Shown here: positions 8,793 through 18,498 of the stretch, piece by piece
How positions within the stretch are numbered: the first letter of the stretch is position 1
How the letters are laid out: every line of letters begins with the position of its first letter
Origin: Bacteroides rodentium JCM 16496
GTDB taxonomy: Bacteria; Bacteroidota; Bacteroidia; Bacteroidales; Bacteroidaceae
DNA length: 64,000 nucleotides
Direction of reading: 5' to 3'
NCBI RefSeq assembly: GCF_000614125.1
Contig: NZ_BAKJ01000023.1
Location: forward strand, 1-64,000
Program-made: the position numbers and the translations under genes
The notes under the pieces: model-generated
Databases searched by the model: none
What the model saw: only the letters and a program-made list of their open reading frames with translations
What the model was told of the DNA's origin: nothing

Positions 8793-10712
8793 ATGGGAAA
8801 AATTATTGGTATTGACTTAGGAACAACAAACTCTTGCGTTGCAGTATTCGAAGGTAACGAACCTGTAGTAATTGCAAACAGTGAAGGTAAGCGCACCACT
8901 CCTTCAGTAGTAGCATTTGTTGATGGTGGTGAACGTAAAATTGGTGATCCTGCCAAGCGTCAGGCTATCACGAACCCCACCCGTACAGTGTTCTCCATCA
9001 AACGTTTCATGGGTGAAAACTGGGACCAGGTGCAGAAAGAAATCGGCCGCATGCCTTATAAAGTAGTAAAGGGTGACAACAATACTCCGCGTGTAGACAT
9101 CGACGGACGTCTCTATACCCCGCAGGAAATCTCTGCAATGATTCTGCAGAAGATGAAAAAGACTGCCGAGGACTATCTGGGACAAGAAGTGACAGAAGCC
9201 GTAATTACCGTCCCCGCATATTTCTCCGACTCCCAACGTCAGGCAACAAAGGAAGCCGGACAGATTGCAGGTCTTGAAGTGAAGCGTATTGTGAACGAGC
9301 CGACTGCCGCAGCTCTTGCTTACGGTATTGACAAGTCTCACAAGGACATGAAGGTTGCCGTATTCGACCTTGGTGGTGGTACATTCGATATCTCTATCCT
9401 TGAATTCGGTGGCGGTGTGTTCGAAGTATTGTCAACCAACGGTGACACTCACCTGGGTGGTGACGACTTCGACCAGGTAATCATCGACTGGCTGGTTCAG
9501 GAGTTCAAGAACGACGAAGGTGCCGACCTGACTCAAGACCCGATGGCTATGCAACGTCTGAAGGAAGCTGCCGAGAAGGCTAAGATAGAGCTGTCCTCTT
9601 CTACAAGCACTGAAATCAACTTGCCGTACATCATGCCCGTAGGTGGTGTGCCCAAGCACTTGGTGAAGACGTTGACCCGTGCCAAGTTCGAGGCTTTGGC
9701 TCACAACTTGATTCAGGCTTGTTTGGAACCCTGTAAGAAGGCTATGAGCGATGCTGGTCTGAACAATGCGGACATCGATGAAGTAATCCTTGTAGGTGGT
9801 TCTTCACGTATCCCGGCTGTACAGAAGTTGGTAGAAGATTTCTTCGGTAAAGTTCCTTCCAAGGGTGTGAATCCGGATGAGGTAGTAGCCGTAGGTGCTG
9901 CCGTGCAAGGTGCCGTTTTGACGGACGAAATTAAGGGCGTTGTGTTGCTGGATGTTACTCCGCTGTCTATGGGTATCGAGACTATGGGTGGTGTGATGAC
10001 GAAGCTGATTGATGCCAACACTACCATCCCCTGCAAGAAGAGCGAAACATTCTCTACTGCTGCCGACAACCAGACGGAGGTTACCATCCACGTATTGCAG
10101 GGTGAGCGTCCGATGGCTGCACAGAACAAGTCAATCGGCCAGTTCAACCTGACAGGTATTGCTCCGGCACGTCGCGGTATTCCTCAGATTGAGGTAACGT
10201 TCGATATCGACGCCAACGGTATCTTGAAGGTATCTGCCAAAGATAAGGCTACCGGTAAGGAACAAGCTATCCGTATCGAAGCTTCCAGCGGTTTGAGCAA
10301 GGACGAAATCGAAAAGATGAAAGCCGAAGCCGAAGCCAATGCCGAAGCCGACAAGAAAGAGCGTGAGAAAGTAGACAAGCTGAACCAAGCCGACTCTATG
10401 ATTTTCCAAACCGAAAATCAGTTGAAGGAACTCGGCGACAAGCTCCCTGCCGACAAGAAGGCTCCGATTGAAGCTGCTTTGCAGAAGCTGAAAGATGCCC
10501 ATAAGGCTCAGGACCTGGCTACCGTAGACTCTGCCATGGCCGAATTGAATACGGCATTCCAGGCTGCAAGTGCTGAAATGTATGCCCAGAGCGGTGCTCA
10601 GGGTGGTGCACAAGCTGGTCCTGATATGAATGCAGGGCAACAAGGCGGTGCTCAGGATAATACAAAGCATGGCGATAATGTGCAGGATGCTGATTTTGAG
10701 GAAGTGAAGTAA
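8793..10712 (+). CDS. dnaK: molecular chaperone DnaK (Hsp70)
   Basis: A full-length 639-aa Hsp70. The ATPase domain starts with [19 protein letters not shown] and includes the phosphate-binding loop [14 protein letters not shown]. The substrate-binding domain follows ([18 protein letters not shown]) with a helical lid. The C-terminal tail is rich in A, G and Q and ends in DADFEEVK. It acts in the cytoplasm with DnaJ and GrpE, neither of which is in the window. The last codons form the attachment site of the mobile element that follows, and the coding sequence is kept intact by the insertion. Confidence 0.98.
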   Translation: MGKIIGIDLGTTNSCVAVFEGNEPVVIANSEGKRTTPSVVAFVDGGERKIGDPAKRQAITNPTRTVFSIKRFMGENWDQVQKEIGRMPYKVVKGDNNTPRVDIDGRLYTPQEISAMILQKMKKTAEDYLGQEVTEAVITVPAYFSDSQRQATKEAGQIAGLEVKRIVNEPTAAALAYGIDKSHKDMKVAVFDLGGGTFDISILEFGGGVFEVLSTNGDTHLGGDDFDQVIIDWLVQEFKNDEGADLTQDPMAMQRLKEAAEKAKIELSSSTSTEINLPYIMPVGGVPKHLVKTLTRAKFEALAHNLIQACLEPCKKAMSDAGLNNADIDEVILVGGSSRIPAVQKLVEDFFGKVPSKGVNPDEVVAVGAAVQGAVLTDEIKGVVLLDVTPLSMGIETMGGVMTKLIDANTTIPCKKSETFSTAADNQTEVTIHVLQGERPMAAQNKSIGQFNLTGIAPARRGIPQIEVTFDIDANGILKVSAKDKATGKEQAIRIEASSGLSKDEIEKMKAEAEANAEADKKEREKVDKLNQADSMIFQTENQLKELGDKLPADKKAPIEAALQKLKDAHKAQDLATVDSAMAELNTAFQAASAEMYAQSGAQGGAQAGPDMNAGQQGGAQDNTKHGDNVQDADFEEVK

Positions 10713-10714
10713 GT
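10695..10714. mobile_element. attL: left 20-bp direct repeat of the element in dnaK
   Basis: The sequence TTTGAGGAAGTGAAGTAAGT covers the last codons and stop of dnaK and recurs exactly at 36874-36893. The interval between the copies (about 26.2 kb) starts with a regulator and tyrosine integrase, as expected for an integrative element using the 3' end of dnaK as attB. Confidence 0.88.
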
Positions 10715-10743
10715 ATCGGTAAATAACGATAACTAACGATAGT

Positions 10744-10780
10744 AAAATAGGGTGTAACTCAATTGGTTACGCCCTATTTT
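10744..10780. terminator. element-encoded terminator just downstream of dnaK
   Basis: The arms AAAATAGGGTGTAAC and GTTACGCCCTATTTT form a 15-bp stem followed by TTTTGTTTTT. It lies inside the element and now ends the dnaK transcript, while the probable native terminator sits beyond attR at 36918-36952. Confidence 0.85.
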
Positions 10781-10828
10781 GTTTTTAGCACTTTCTGATT
10801 GATTTGCTTGTTTCTCGGATTTTTATTG

Positions 10829-10836
10829 TATATTTG
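10829..10836 (+). promoter_or_regulatory. Bacteroidetes -7 box for the integrase operon
   Basis: TATATTTG matches TAnnTTTG and has a TTG at 10808-10810 as a -33 candidate. It lies 93 bp ahead of the first element gene. Confidence 0.5.
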
Positions 10837-10929
10837 TACCATATTTGTTCCGACACTTAGAAGTAGATAATGTGAAACTTATATAGTTGTCGGTGGTGAT
10901 AGTGAATAACTTATGTTTCAAAGACAGAT

Positions 10930-11490
10930 ATGCCAGCAGCAAAGTTCGAGATAGTACGTAAATGCAAGATCTGCGGAGAACCGTTCAAAGCGAAGACCAT
11001 TGAATCTTGGTATTGCTCTCCAAGATGTTCTAAAATTGCTTGGAAGAGAAACAAGGACGAGGAGCTAAGGATGCAGAAGTTGGATGAGGTTGTGAAGAAG
11101 ATACCGAAGTCCAAAGACTATATCACCGTTCCTGAAGCCTATGCCTTGTTCGGGATTAGCAAAGAAACCCTATATCGCTTGATTCGTAAAGGTGTCATTT
11201 CAAGTGTAAACGTAGGCGAACGACAAACAAGAGTCAGCAAAGAAGAACTGCTGAAACTCTATCCTCTGCGGAAGAAAGCTCTGACAAAACCAAAGCCCGT
11301 TGCCAAACTATATAGCTTGGAACCGAAGGACTGTTATACCATCGGCGAAATATCCAAGAAATTCCATTTGGACGACAGCACGGTCTATCAGCATATCCGC
11401 AAATACTCTATCCCTACCCGGCAGATAGGTAACTTCGTTTATGTACCAAAGAAAGAAATTGACAATCTATATAAAGGAGCGAAGCAATGA
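10930..11490 (+). CDS. zinc-finger plus double HTH (excisionase-like) DNA-binding protein
   Basis: A 186-aa protein. A CKICGEPFKAK...WYCSPRCS four-cysteine zinc motif occupies residues 11-35. Two MerR/excisionase-like winged helices follow (ITVPEAYALFGISKETLYRLIRKG and YTIGEISKKFHLDDSTVYQHIRK), so the second half looks duplicated. It overlaps the integrase start by 4 bp, so the two are translationally coupled. The likely role is in directing integration or excision, or in regulating the operon. Genes like this commonly precede integrases of Bacteroides mobilizable elements. Confidence 0.82.
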   Translation: MPAAKFEIVRKCKICGEPFKAKTIESWYCSPRCSKIAWKRNKDEELRMQKLDEVVKKIPKSKDYITVPEAYALFGISKETLYRLIRKGVISSVNVGERQTRVSKEELLKLYPLRKKALTKPKPVAKLYSLEPKDCYTIGEISKKFHLDDSTVYQHIRKYSIPTRQIGNFVYVPKKEIDNLYKGAKQ

Positions 11491-12743
11491 AAAAAGCACT
11501 GGCCAATACGCGAGTTTCAGTAAAACTTCGCAAATCAGAATACCGTGAAGAATGGTATTTGTATGTAGAGGCTTATCCGGTTTTTCAAGCCGATAAGCCT
11601 ACACCTCAGCGAGTGCGTGAATATTTAAACCGTACTATCACCACTCCCATTTGGGATAAGTCGCGGAACGCCCGAACTGACAAGGACGGCAAAACCACTT
11701 ATAAGCCTAAACGTGATTTGAACGGTATTATTCAATGCAAGTCACAGTTAGACCAAGAATCGTGTATCTATGCCGACAAAGTGAGAAGTCTGCGGCAGAA
11801 GGAATATGATAATGCTTCTTTATATTCTGAAACAGATGCAGAACAAGCAGAACAGCTGGAACGTTCACGCTACAACTTTATTGAATACTTTGACCATGTG
11901 CAGCGCACCCGTCATGCGCACAGTTCTGATTCTATCATCGCCAACTGGAACCGTGTATATGAGCTGCTGAAGATTTTTTCAAAAGGCAATACCATTCCTT
12001 TTTTGCAGATAGATCTAAAGTTTGTAGAATCGTTCCGGCAATTTATATTGAACGCCCCACAAGGAGGCACAAAGAATGGTACTCTTTCTCAAAACACGGC
12101 ATCCACTTATTTCTCCATATTCAAGGCAGCATTGAAGCAAGCTTTTATTGACGGCTATCTTACCGTTGATATTTCGGCAAAGGTCAAAGGCATTCAGGGG
12201 AAAGAGAGCCGCAGGGAATATCTGACGGTTGAGGAACTGAACCGTTTGGCTCAAACTCCATGTGACCCATTATTAAAACGAGCCTCGCTGTTTTCAGCCT
12301 TGACAGGACTTCGCCATTGCGACATACAAAAATTGAAGTGGTCAGAGGTTGAAGAATTTAATGGCGGTTACCGCTTGAACTTTACCCAACAAAAGACCAA
12401 AGGTGTTGAGTATATGCCCATATCCGAACAGGCATACCAACTTTGCGGCGAAAGGAAAGACGGTGAGAAACTTGTTTTTGCAGGACTTCCCGACCCGTCA
12501 TGGATTAACCGTCCAATTAAGAAATGGGTTGCAGAAGCCGGAATAACGAAGCACATCACCTACCATTGCTTTAGGCACTCGTATGCAACCCTGCAACTCG
12601 CCGGAGGAACAGACATTTATACGGTCAGCAAAATGCTTGGTCATACGAATGTCCGTACAACTCAAATTTATGCCAAGGTCGTTGATGCCAAAAAGGAAGA
12701 GGCAACCAAGACGATTAAGCTGGATTTGCCAATGACCGAATAA
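11487..12743 (+). CDS. tyrosine recombinase (element integrase)
   Basis: A 418-aa site-specific recombinase. It has an N-terminal arm-type domain, a SAM-like core-binding region, and a complete catalytic domain with R276 (TGLRHCDIQKLKW), H360 and R363 (YHCFRHSYAT), H386 (MLGHTNVRTT) and nucleophile Y395 (QIYAKV). It should catalyse integration and excision at the dnaK 3' end, joining the 20-bp repeats found at both ends. It lies close to attL, the usual place. All catalytic residues are present and the length is normal for Bacteroides integrases. Confidence 0.95.
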   Translation: MKKALANTRVSVKLRKSEYREEWYLYVEAYPVFQADKPTPQRVREYLNRTITTPIWDKSRNARTDKDGKTTYKPKRDLNGIIQCKSQLDQESCIYADKVRSLRQKEYDNASLYSETDAEQAEQLERSRYNFIEYFDHVQRTRHAHSSDSIIANWNRVYELLKIFSKGNTIPFLQIDLKFVESFRQFILNAPQGGTKNGTLSQNTASTYFSIFKAALKQAFIDGYLTVDISAKVKGIQGKESRREYLTVEELNRLAQTPCDPLLKRASLFSALTGLRHCDIQKLKWSEVEEFNGGYRLNFTQQKTKGVEYMPISEQAYQLCGERKDGEKLVFAGLPDPSWINRPIKKWVAEAGITKHITYHCFRHSYATLQLAGGTDIYTVSKMLGHTNVRTTQIYAKVVDAKKEEATKTIKLDLPMTE

Positions 12744-12848
12744 CCTCTTATATCATTTCATTTAAGTCATAAGCCATCTGCATCTTCATGTGGGTGGCTT
12801 TCTGTTTCTGTGCATTTTTATCTTCACAACCTTATGATTCAATGATGA

Positions 12849-12876
12849 TTCGCTTATGCCGAGAGGCATAAGCGAA
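12849..12876 (+). terminator. intrinsic terminator after the integrase
   Basis: TTCGCTTATGCC, a GAGA loop and GGCATAAGCGAA form a perfect 12-bp stem about 100 bp after the integrase stop, followed by a short A-rich and T-containing tail. The rest of the 12744-13035 gap holds AT-rich sequence, presumably the next promoter. Confidence 0.75.
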
Positions 12877-13035
12877 AAAATCTAATAATGGAATTTGTCA
12901 TTATAGATGCTGATAATCAGTGCATATTGTTTATGATTCTTATGACCTGCTGATGTTTCTTTATGTGATATTTGTCACCCATAAATCAGTATTGGGATTT
13001 GCCATTACTTTGCGGCAAAATCAACTGATAATGAT

Positions 13036-13395
13036 ATGGAAGACAAGAACATTACATTTGAAGATTTGCCCAAGGCAATGTCATGGATGATGGACAAGTT
13101 GAATAAACTTGACTCCAAGATTGACGGTCTGAACAATATCCCGCAAATACGGCCTGCCGACCAGTGGATGAACCTGAAAGAACTGTGCGAATACCTGCCC
13201 AGCCATCCGGCGGAACAGACCGTTTACGGATGGACGAGCTGCCACCAGATTCCATTTCATAAGAGAGGCAAGCGCATCATGTTCCTCAAATCGGAGATTG
13301 ACGCATGGCTTCATGACGGCAAACGGAAATCACAGAAGGAACTGGCGGAAGAAGCTGCACAATTCATTAATGCCAAACGAAACAGACCGTTCTAA
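13036..13395 (+). CDS. excisionase-like helix-turn-helix protein
   Basis: A 119-aa protein. Residues 45-95 (WMNLKELCEYLPSHPAEQTVYGWTSCHQIPFHKRGK) have the winged-helix pattern of Xis/MerR-like DNA-binding proteins that read an element end or promoter. The C terminus is lysine-rich. Its stop overlaps the start of the DUF3987 gene (TAATG), so it is the first gene of the replication/mobilization block. It could be a directionality factor or a regulator, and sequence alone cannot decide. Confidence 0.75.
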   Translation: MEDKNITFEDLPKAMSWMMDKLNKLDSKIDGLNNIPQIRPADQWMNLKELCEYLPSHPAEQTVYGWTSCHQIPFHKRGKRIMFLKSEIDAWLHDGKRKSQKELAEEAAQFINAKRNRPF

Positions 13396-14771
13396 TGGAT
13401 TCACTTGACTTGTGCAACAGCATCAGAATGGAGTTCGAGGGTATCGTAGAGAACAAGATACCTTTGGACGTGTTTCCTGCCAAGTTGCAGGACATGGTTC
13501 TGGCATTGGCACGGCAAGAGAACTATTCCATTGAGTACACAATGGCATCCCTTATTGCAGCAGCATCAACGGCCATCGGCAATGCGGTCAACATCCGCAT
13601 CCGTGGCGGCTGGGTTAGCAGTCCAATTCTATACATGATATTGATCGGACGGCCAGGCATGGGTAAAACACCACCGCTTGACTTTGCTTTTCGCCCCATC
13701 CGAAAGCTTGATGCCAAAGTCATTAAGCAATTCAAGATAGATATGGAAAACTACAATTCCATACTAGAAAGTCAGAAGGGCAAGAAAGATGAAAGGCCGT
13801 CATTGCCGCCCAAGCCGATTTTGAAGCGAACAATCATTTCGGACTTTACCCCTGAGGCTCTTATTCGTGCACTTAACGATAATCCAAGAGGTGTGACCGT
13901 GTATGTGGATGAAATAATGGGAATGTTCAACGCCGTGAATCAATACAGCAAGGGGCAACTGATAGAACAGCTCTTGACGGCTTTTAGCGGTAAGCCTCTT
14001 GATGTGTCAAGATGCAGTATGCCGATACCTATTCACATTGAGCGACCTTTTATAAACATAGTCGGCACGATGCAGACTACCCGTGTGCATGAACTGGTCG
14101 ATAAGGGGTACAAGGACAATGGCTTGCTGGATAGGATAATTTTCGTATATCCCTCGTCGCAGGAAATATCAGACTGGCCGATTGACGAAGATTTCACAGC
14201 TTCATCGTTTGAGAAGTATTCTGCCTTGTGGGAAGATGTAATCAACCGTATTTGCGAGATTTGTTTTATAACGGATGAGAATAACGACTACGCTTTACAG
14301 AACGTACTGAATTTTTCTCCAGAGGCTGGTACCTATTTTACCAACTGGCGCAATGGCCTAATTCATAAGGTAAACCAAATAAAGGATGACGGCTTGGTTG
14401 ACAGTCGGATAATGAAAATACCCATGATTGCTGCACGGTTGGCTTTGGTATTTCAGATACTCCGATGGGCTTGTGGCGAAGTACACAAGGATTTCGTGGA
14501 TATAGATTCCATTAAATCGGCCATCAGATTAAGTTCCTATTTTGAAGACTGTTATTCAAACATACAAAGATTCATGTTGATGGAGAGCATAGAACCGCAA
14601 AAGAAAGAATTGCTTGACAACGTACCAGCCTTGTTTTCTACCACCGAAGCCATCCAAGCAGGAAAAGAAGTCGGCCTGTCCGAAAGGTCTGTGATGTATA
14701 TGTTGGTCAACCTTACAACGAGCAAGATTATCAGGAAAATCAAAAGAGGAGAATATGAGAAACTGCAATGA
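13395..14771 (+). CDS. DUF3987-type P-loop ATPase (replication-associated)
   Basis: A 458-aa protein with a Walker A motif in ILIGRPGMGKTPPLDFAF and an acidic Walker B-like segment VTVYVDEIMGMF. The pattern matches DUF3987, a family found with primases and replication modules of phages and mobilizable elements. With the downstream DUF6371 gene it probably prepares the excised circle for replication. It is translationally coupled to the preceding HTH gene. Confidence 0.85.
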   Translation: MDSLDLCNSIRMEFEGIVENKIPLDVFPAKLQDMVLALARQENYSIEYTMASLIAAASTAIGNAVNIRIRGGWVSSPILYMILIGRPGMGKTPPLDFAFRPIRKLDAKVIKQFKIDMENYNSILESQKGKKDERPSLPPKPILKRTIISDFTPEALIRALNDNPRGVTVYVDEIMGMFNAVNQYSKGQLIEQLLTAFSGKPLDVSRCSMPIPIHIERPFINIVGTMQTTRVHELVDKGYKDNGLLDRIIFVYPSSQEISDWPIDEDFTASSFEKYSALWEDVINRICEICFITDENNDYALQNVLNFSPEAGTYFTNWRNGLIHKVNQIKDDGLVDSRIMKIPMIAARLALVFQILRWACGEVHKDFVDIDSIKSAIRLSSYFEDCYSNIQRFMLMESIEPQKKELLDNVPALFSTTEAIQAGKEVGLSERSVMYMLVNLTTSKIIRKIKRGEYEKLQ

Positions 14772-14867
14772 GCTACACGGTTTGCACCTTGCAGTATTTG
14801 CAGTTTGCAGTTCAGAAGACATGGGTAACCTGCAAAACTGCAACAACTGCAAACTGCACGAACTGCA
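14763..14867. repeat. cluster of YTGCA repeats, half in each orientation
   Basis: About nine copies of YTGCA lie in 105 bp. The left group is mainly TTGCAG (14789, 14798, 14805) and the right group CTGCA(A) (14830, 14838, 14847, 14854, 14863), which together make a large imperfect inverted repeat. It covers the end of the DUF3987 gene and the gap before the DUF6371 gene. It could be iterons of an origin or an RNA hairpin. Confidence 0.65.
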
Positions 14868-14887
14868 TTTATAAAAAAGGAGGAACT

Positions 14888-15895
14888 ATGACTGAATACA
14901 GATTTACGCTCCAAAAATACAAGCGAGGCTCTAAGCTGACCTGTCCTAAATGCGGAAGGAAGCAATGCTTTGTCAAATATGTTGATACGGAAGGGCAGAT
15001 TGCCTTTCCCGATTATGTAGGCAGATGTGACCATGAACATTCGTGCCAATACCATTACAAGCCATCGGATTATTTCAAGGATAATCCCGTTGCATTGGAA
15101 GAAAGGAAGTCGTGGAAGTCACAAGCAAAAGTTATGCAGCCCAAGCCAACAGATTACATTGATCGTGACATTATGCATCGCTCGCTTGCCAACTACGAAC
15201 TGAATCCGTTATTCATCTTTCTTTCGGGTGTATTGGGTGAGAAAGAAACATCCCGGCTGTTCAAATTATACTGTGTCGGGACATCCAAGAAATGGGGAGG
15301 CTCCACGGTGTTCTGGCAGATTGACCGACAAGGAAAAGTACGAGCAGGAAAGATAATGTTGTATAATCCGACAACAGGACATCGGGTAAAAGAACCGAGA
15401 AGCTATGTGAGTTGGGTGCATACGGAATTGGAACTTGAACACTTTAACATGAAGCAATGCTTGTTTGGCGAACATCTTTTAGCTGGTTATCCAACAAAAG
15501 CTGTAGCCATTGTGGAGAGTGAGAAATCCGCTTTAGTGGCCAGCCACTTCATGCCTGATTTTGTATGGTTGGCAACTGGAGGAATACACGGCTGTTTCAA
15601 GGCTGACACCGTTGGCGTATTAAAGAACCATGCCGTAATTCTTTGTCCTGATTTGGGAGCGAAAATGGTTTGGCAGGAGAAAGTGCAGTTGCTTTCTTCC
15701 GTTTGCTCTAAGGTGGTTTTCAGTGAAAAACTGGAGCAGTGCGCTACAAACGAACAAAGGGAAAAAGGATTAGATATAGCTGACTTTCTGCTGATGGCGG
15801 ACACTCCCATGATGACGCTTCAAAAAATGATAAAGCGATGTCCGAGTTTGCAAACGCTCATTGACCAATTTCAGTTAGAGTTAGTTGAACAATAA
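14888..15895 (+). CDS. DUF6371-type protein with N-terminal zinc ribbon (primase-like)
   Basis: A 335-aa protein. I chose the ATG at 14888 because a strong AAAGGAGG ribosome-binding site lies just before it; the upstream in-frame extension runs through the repeat cluster. An N-terminal zinc ribbon (CPKCGRKQC...GRCDHEHSC) resembles that of primases. The later segment AVAIVESEKSALVASHF followed by VILCPDLGAK has a Toprim-like layout (E, then DxG). It is probably a primase-type partner of the DUF3987 ATPase. Catalytic activity is inferred. Confidence 0.82.
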   Translation: MTEYRFTLQKYKRGSKLTCPKCGRKQCFVKYVDTEGQIAFPDYVGRCDHEHSCQYHYKPSDYFKDNPVALEERKSWKSQAKVMQPKPTDYIDRDIMHRSLANYELNPLFIFLSGVLGEKETSRLFKLYCVGTSKKWGGSTVFWQIDRQGKVRAGKIMLYNPTTGHRVKEPRSYVSWVHTELELEHFNMKQCLFGEHLLAGYPTKAVAIVESEKSALVASHFMPDFVWLATGGIHGCFKADTVGVLKNHAVILCPDLGAKMVWQEKVQLLSSVCSKVVFSEKLEQCATNEQREKGLDIADFLLMADTPMMTLQKMIKRCPSLQTLIDQFQLELVEQ

Positions 15896-15901
15896 ATAGA
15901 A

Positions 15902-16461
15902 ATGAAAATGAAGAAAGACGTTTATTATTGCATAGTGCTTTCCGACAGCAGCTTGATTTTCTGGCAGGAAGCAAGTACGGCATCGACCGCATGAAGGTAT
16001 TGAAATGCCTCATTGACGCTGTGGTCATTAAGGAAACGAAGTACGAAAAGAAAGGCTTTGCCGTTACATTGCATATCGGGCAAGCCGCCCTTTCGGAAGT
16101 TGAATTGGCTACCCGTTTAGGCTATGACAAGAAGACTGTTTCGAGGTTACTTGACAAAATGGCCGAGTTGGGGATTGTCACATCCGAACAGACCAACCGC
16201 ACAAGCATACACACCGTGCATTGTGTGTCGGCATGGTATACGGACAATCAAAAGATACTCAATCCGTATTACGTGAGCGTGAAAGAGCGGCACCATTGTG
16301 TCGGAGAGATTGGCGACAATGGTATAGATAAAGATGGTATCTCTGCCAATACGCCAAATGATGGAATTGGAAAGTCGGATACCTCCGCCTGTTGTAACAG
16401 TGAACAGCCGTCTCTATCCCTTATTTTGGGCAATAATGTTCATGACGGAAACGGAGCGTAA
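15902..16461 (+). CDS. HTH replication/regulatory protein (frameshifted near the start)
   Basis: Adding one T at about 15928 joins MKMKKDVYY to LHSAFRQQLDFLAGSKYGIDRMK and gives a 186-aa protein; without it only a TTG start is available. Residues 55-95 (LSEVELATRLGYDKKTVSRLLDKMAELGIV) are a clear winged helix-turn-helix. The C-terminal 50 residues are low-complexity and polar. It sits between the primase-like gene and the mobilization genes and probably controls replication or transfer. The function is not established. Confidence 0.7.
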
Positions 16462-16875
16462 AACCTAATGAAACCGAGACCGTTGCAAAATGCCGTGTAT
16501 TGGCTTTCAAAAGATGGCTTTTTACAATGCGAAACACGGCCTTTCACGCTGCATTTTGTGACCTTTTGGAAAAGCGTTGGTTTATGGCGGAATTGGGACT
16601 TGTTCTTATGAAGCGGTTGGAAGCACTTTTTTGAGGAATGAATGTAGCGGAGTACGTTTGTTTTAGACGTTTATAAAGACTTCGGACAAACTGCCCGCTC
16701 TGTGAGTCATGATATATCCAAAGTTCGTGTCAGGACTGTTACAAGAATTGCCTATGTCGCACAAAAACGCTCCGCGCTTCCATGCCACATAAGCCGTTAC
16801 AGCCGCTCGCAAGCTCGCACCGGGCTGACCAGTTTTATTTATTTTATCGTATCACCTTATTACAAATCATTAGAT
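16462..16875. other. 414-bp gene-free stretch before the mobilization genes; candidate oriT
   Basis: No credible gene is seen. The stretch contains an imperfect inverted repeat (GCAAAATGCCGTGT near 16485, with ACACGGC and GCATTTTG near 16535-16560) and several small hairpins near 16770-16830. Its place immediately upstream of the MobC/relaxase pair is where oriT lies in comparable Bacteroides elements. The nic site cannot be pinpointed. Confidence 0.4.
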
Positions 16876-17259
16876 ATGACAACAACGGAAGAAAACAAGG
16901 ACGAAAAGAAAAAGGATATAAAGCGCACAAAGCGGTTGGAGGCCAGAGTGACCGAAAAAGAATACGCAAAAGCCGTGGAACTTGCCGAGACCTGCGGTTT
17001 GACTTTGAGCGACTATATTCGAAAATGTGCTTTGGGGCAGCATCCGAGGCGGCGGCTTACCGACAAGGAGGTGGAAGCCCTTTGCAGTCTCTCTGATGCA
17101 CGGGGCGCACTAATGCGAATAGCGGCAGCCGTCAAGTCCATACAGGGCAGCCATCGGGCGCAATACTTCGCAGACACCCGTTTCGTGGAGCAGTGGATGC
17201 GTGCAGCCATTCCCCTTATGGCCCGTTGGAATGAAATTCAGGAATACATCACCCAATAA
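16876..17259 (+). CDS. MobC-like relaxosome protein
   Basis: A 127-aa protein read from the ATG at 16876; the longer in-frame reading lies in the putative oriT. The pattern KRTKRLEARVTEKEYAKAVELAETCGLTLSDYIRKCALG is a ribbon-helix-helix of the MobC type, which binds oriT DNA and helps the relaxase nick. The segment ALMRIAAAVKSIQ...RWNEIQEYITQ is also typical. It is followed 12 bp later by the relaxase. The element depends on a co-resident conjugative element for the mating channel. Confidence 0.85.
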   Translation: MTTTEENKDEKKKDIKRTKRLEARVTEKEYAKAVELAETCGLTLSDYIRKCALGQHPRRRLTDKEVEALCSLSDARGALMRIAAAVKSIQGSHRAQYFADTRFVEQWMRAAIPLMARWNEIQEYITQ

Positions 17260-17271
17260 ATTCCCAACCAA

Positions 17272-18480
17272 ATGATAGCAAAAGCGGCCACCATCAGCCA
17301 CGGCGGAAACGCCGTCCGCTATTCGGTCAACAAGGACAAGGCCGAGATCGTGAAAGTGAACTTTCTGCCCGATGACATATCGGCTGAAGCCATGTACCAA
17401 CGTATGGTACTCAAGCAAAAAGAATTTGCCAATACAATCAACAAAGGCAGACCGCTCAAACGGAATGTGATAAGAATGGAAATATCCCCAACTAAGGAAG
17501 AATCCTCAGGCTGGACGCTGGACGATTGGGTCAGATTGGCAAACGAGTACATCCAAGTATTCGATTCCATTGACCTCTCGAAAAAGACTAAACGTACCAG
17601 TGCGAAATCCACCAACGTAAAGAACAGCCAGTATGTAGTTGCTCTCCATCATGATGCAAAGAGTGGCATACCTCATCTGCACATAGATGTGAACCGTGTG
17701 GACATGGATGGAAAAGTCAACGATGACCACTTAATAGCGGAACGGGCAATGTCGGCTGCGTACATTATCAATGAACGGCGGGGATGGGTACAGCCGGAGG
17801 ATATTTACGAGAAACGCAGGCTGGAGATTGCTGGCACTTGCATGGACGTGCTTCGCTCCTTGCCGAATTTCAGTTGGTCAGGCTATGAGGCCGGACTAAA
17901 AGCACACGGCTACGGCATACACTTGCAAGAGGATGACAAGGGGAATGTACGAGGCTATTCTATTCTGTCGGGCAACTCCAGTTATAAATCCTCCATTCTC
18001 GGTAAAGGCCGACATCTCATGCCTTCAAAGATAGAAGCGACATGGGCAAGGCTTCATGAAGAGCGGAAATCTTCGCTAATCCCAAATACCGAACAGAAAA
18101 TACGGCCAGCTACCGTTTCGACTGAAATGCCACAGACAAACCGTCCGGCTCTAGTTATTAAGCACTACGACATTTCCACGGATGAATATCACCATTACCA
18201 TGTGGCCATACCGGAAGAAGCGGACGAAATCATCTGCAAGGAATGTTCCGTGCCGGATGACAATCCCTTAGCAACTATAGAAGATGTACAGAAAACCGCC
18301 TTGCTCCTTTTTGCTGAATACCTTGACGGTGCAACGAGCATGGCTGCATCCAGTGGCGGCGGAGGTTCTGACATGAGCGGTTGGGGAAAGGATAAAGATG
18401 AGGATGAACGCGAATGGGCAAGGCGATGCGCTCAAATGGCTAATCATCTTTGCAAGCGCAGGAGGGGTTTACACAGATAA
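17272..18480 (+). CDS. relaxase / mobilization nuclease
   Basis: A 402-aa relaxase. The N-terminal MIAKAATISHGGNAVRYSVNKDKA is typical of Bacteroides MobA/BmgA-type relaxases. The metal-binding three-histidine region is visible as ALHHDAKSGIPHLHIDVNRVD (HxH motif). It nicks oriT, stays covalently attached to the 5' end and is pumped into the recipient. The C-terminal part contains a glycine-rich linker (SSGGGGSDMSGWG). The length is normal for mobilizable elements. No coupling protein is encoded, so transfer needs a helper such as the conjugative transposon at the right of this window. Confidence 0.9.
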   Translation: MIAKAATISHGGNAVRYSVNKDKAEIVKVNFLPDDISAEAMYQRMVLKQKEFANTINKGRPLKRNVIRMEISPTKEESSGWTLDDWVRLANEYIQVFDSIDLSKKTKRTSAKSTNVKNSQYVVALHHDAKSGIPHLHIDVNRVDMDGKVNDDHLIAERAMSAAYIINERRGWVQPEDIYEKRRLEIAGTCMDVLRSLPNFSWSGYEAGLKAHGYGIHLQEDDKGNVRGYSILSGNSSYKSSILGKGRHLMPSKIEATWARLHEERKSSLIPNTEQKIRPATVSTEMPQTNRPALVIKHYDISTDEYHHYHVAIPEEADEIICKECSVPDDNPLATIEDVQKTALLLFAEYLDGATSMAASSGGGGSDMSGWGKDKDEDEREWARRCAQMANHLCKRRRGLHR

Positions 18481-18498
18481 TTGTTTCACTCAAAATCA

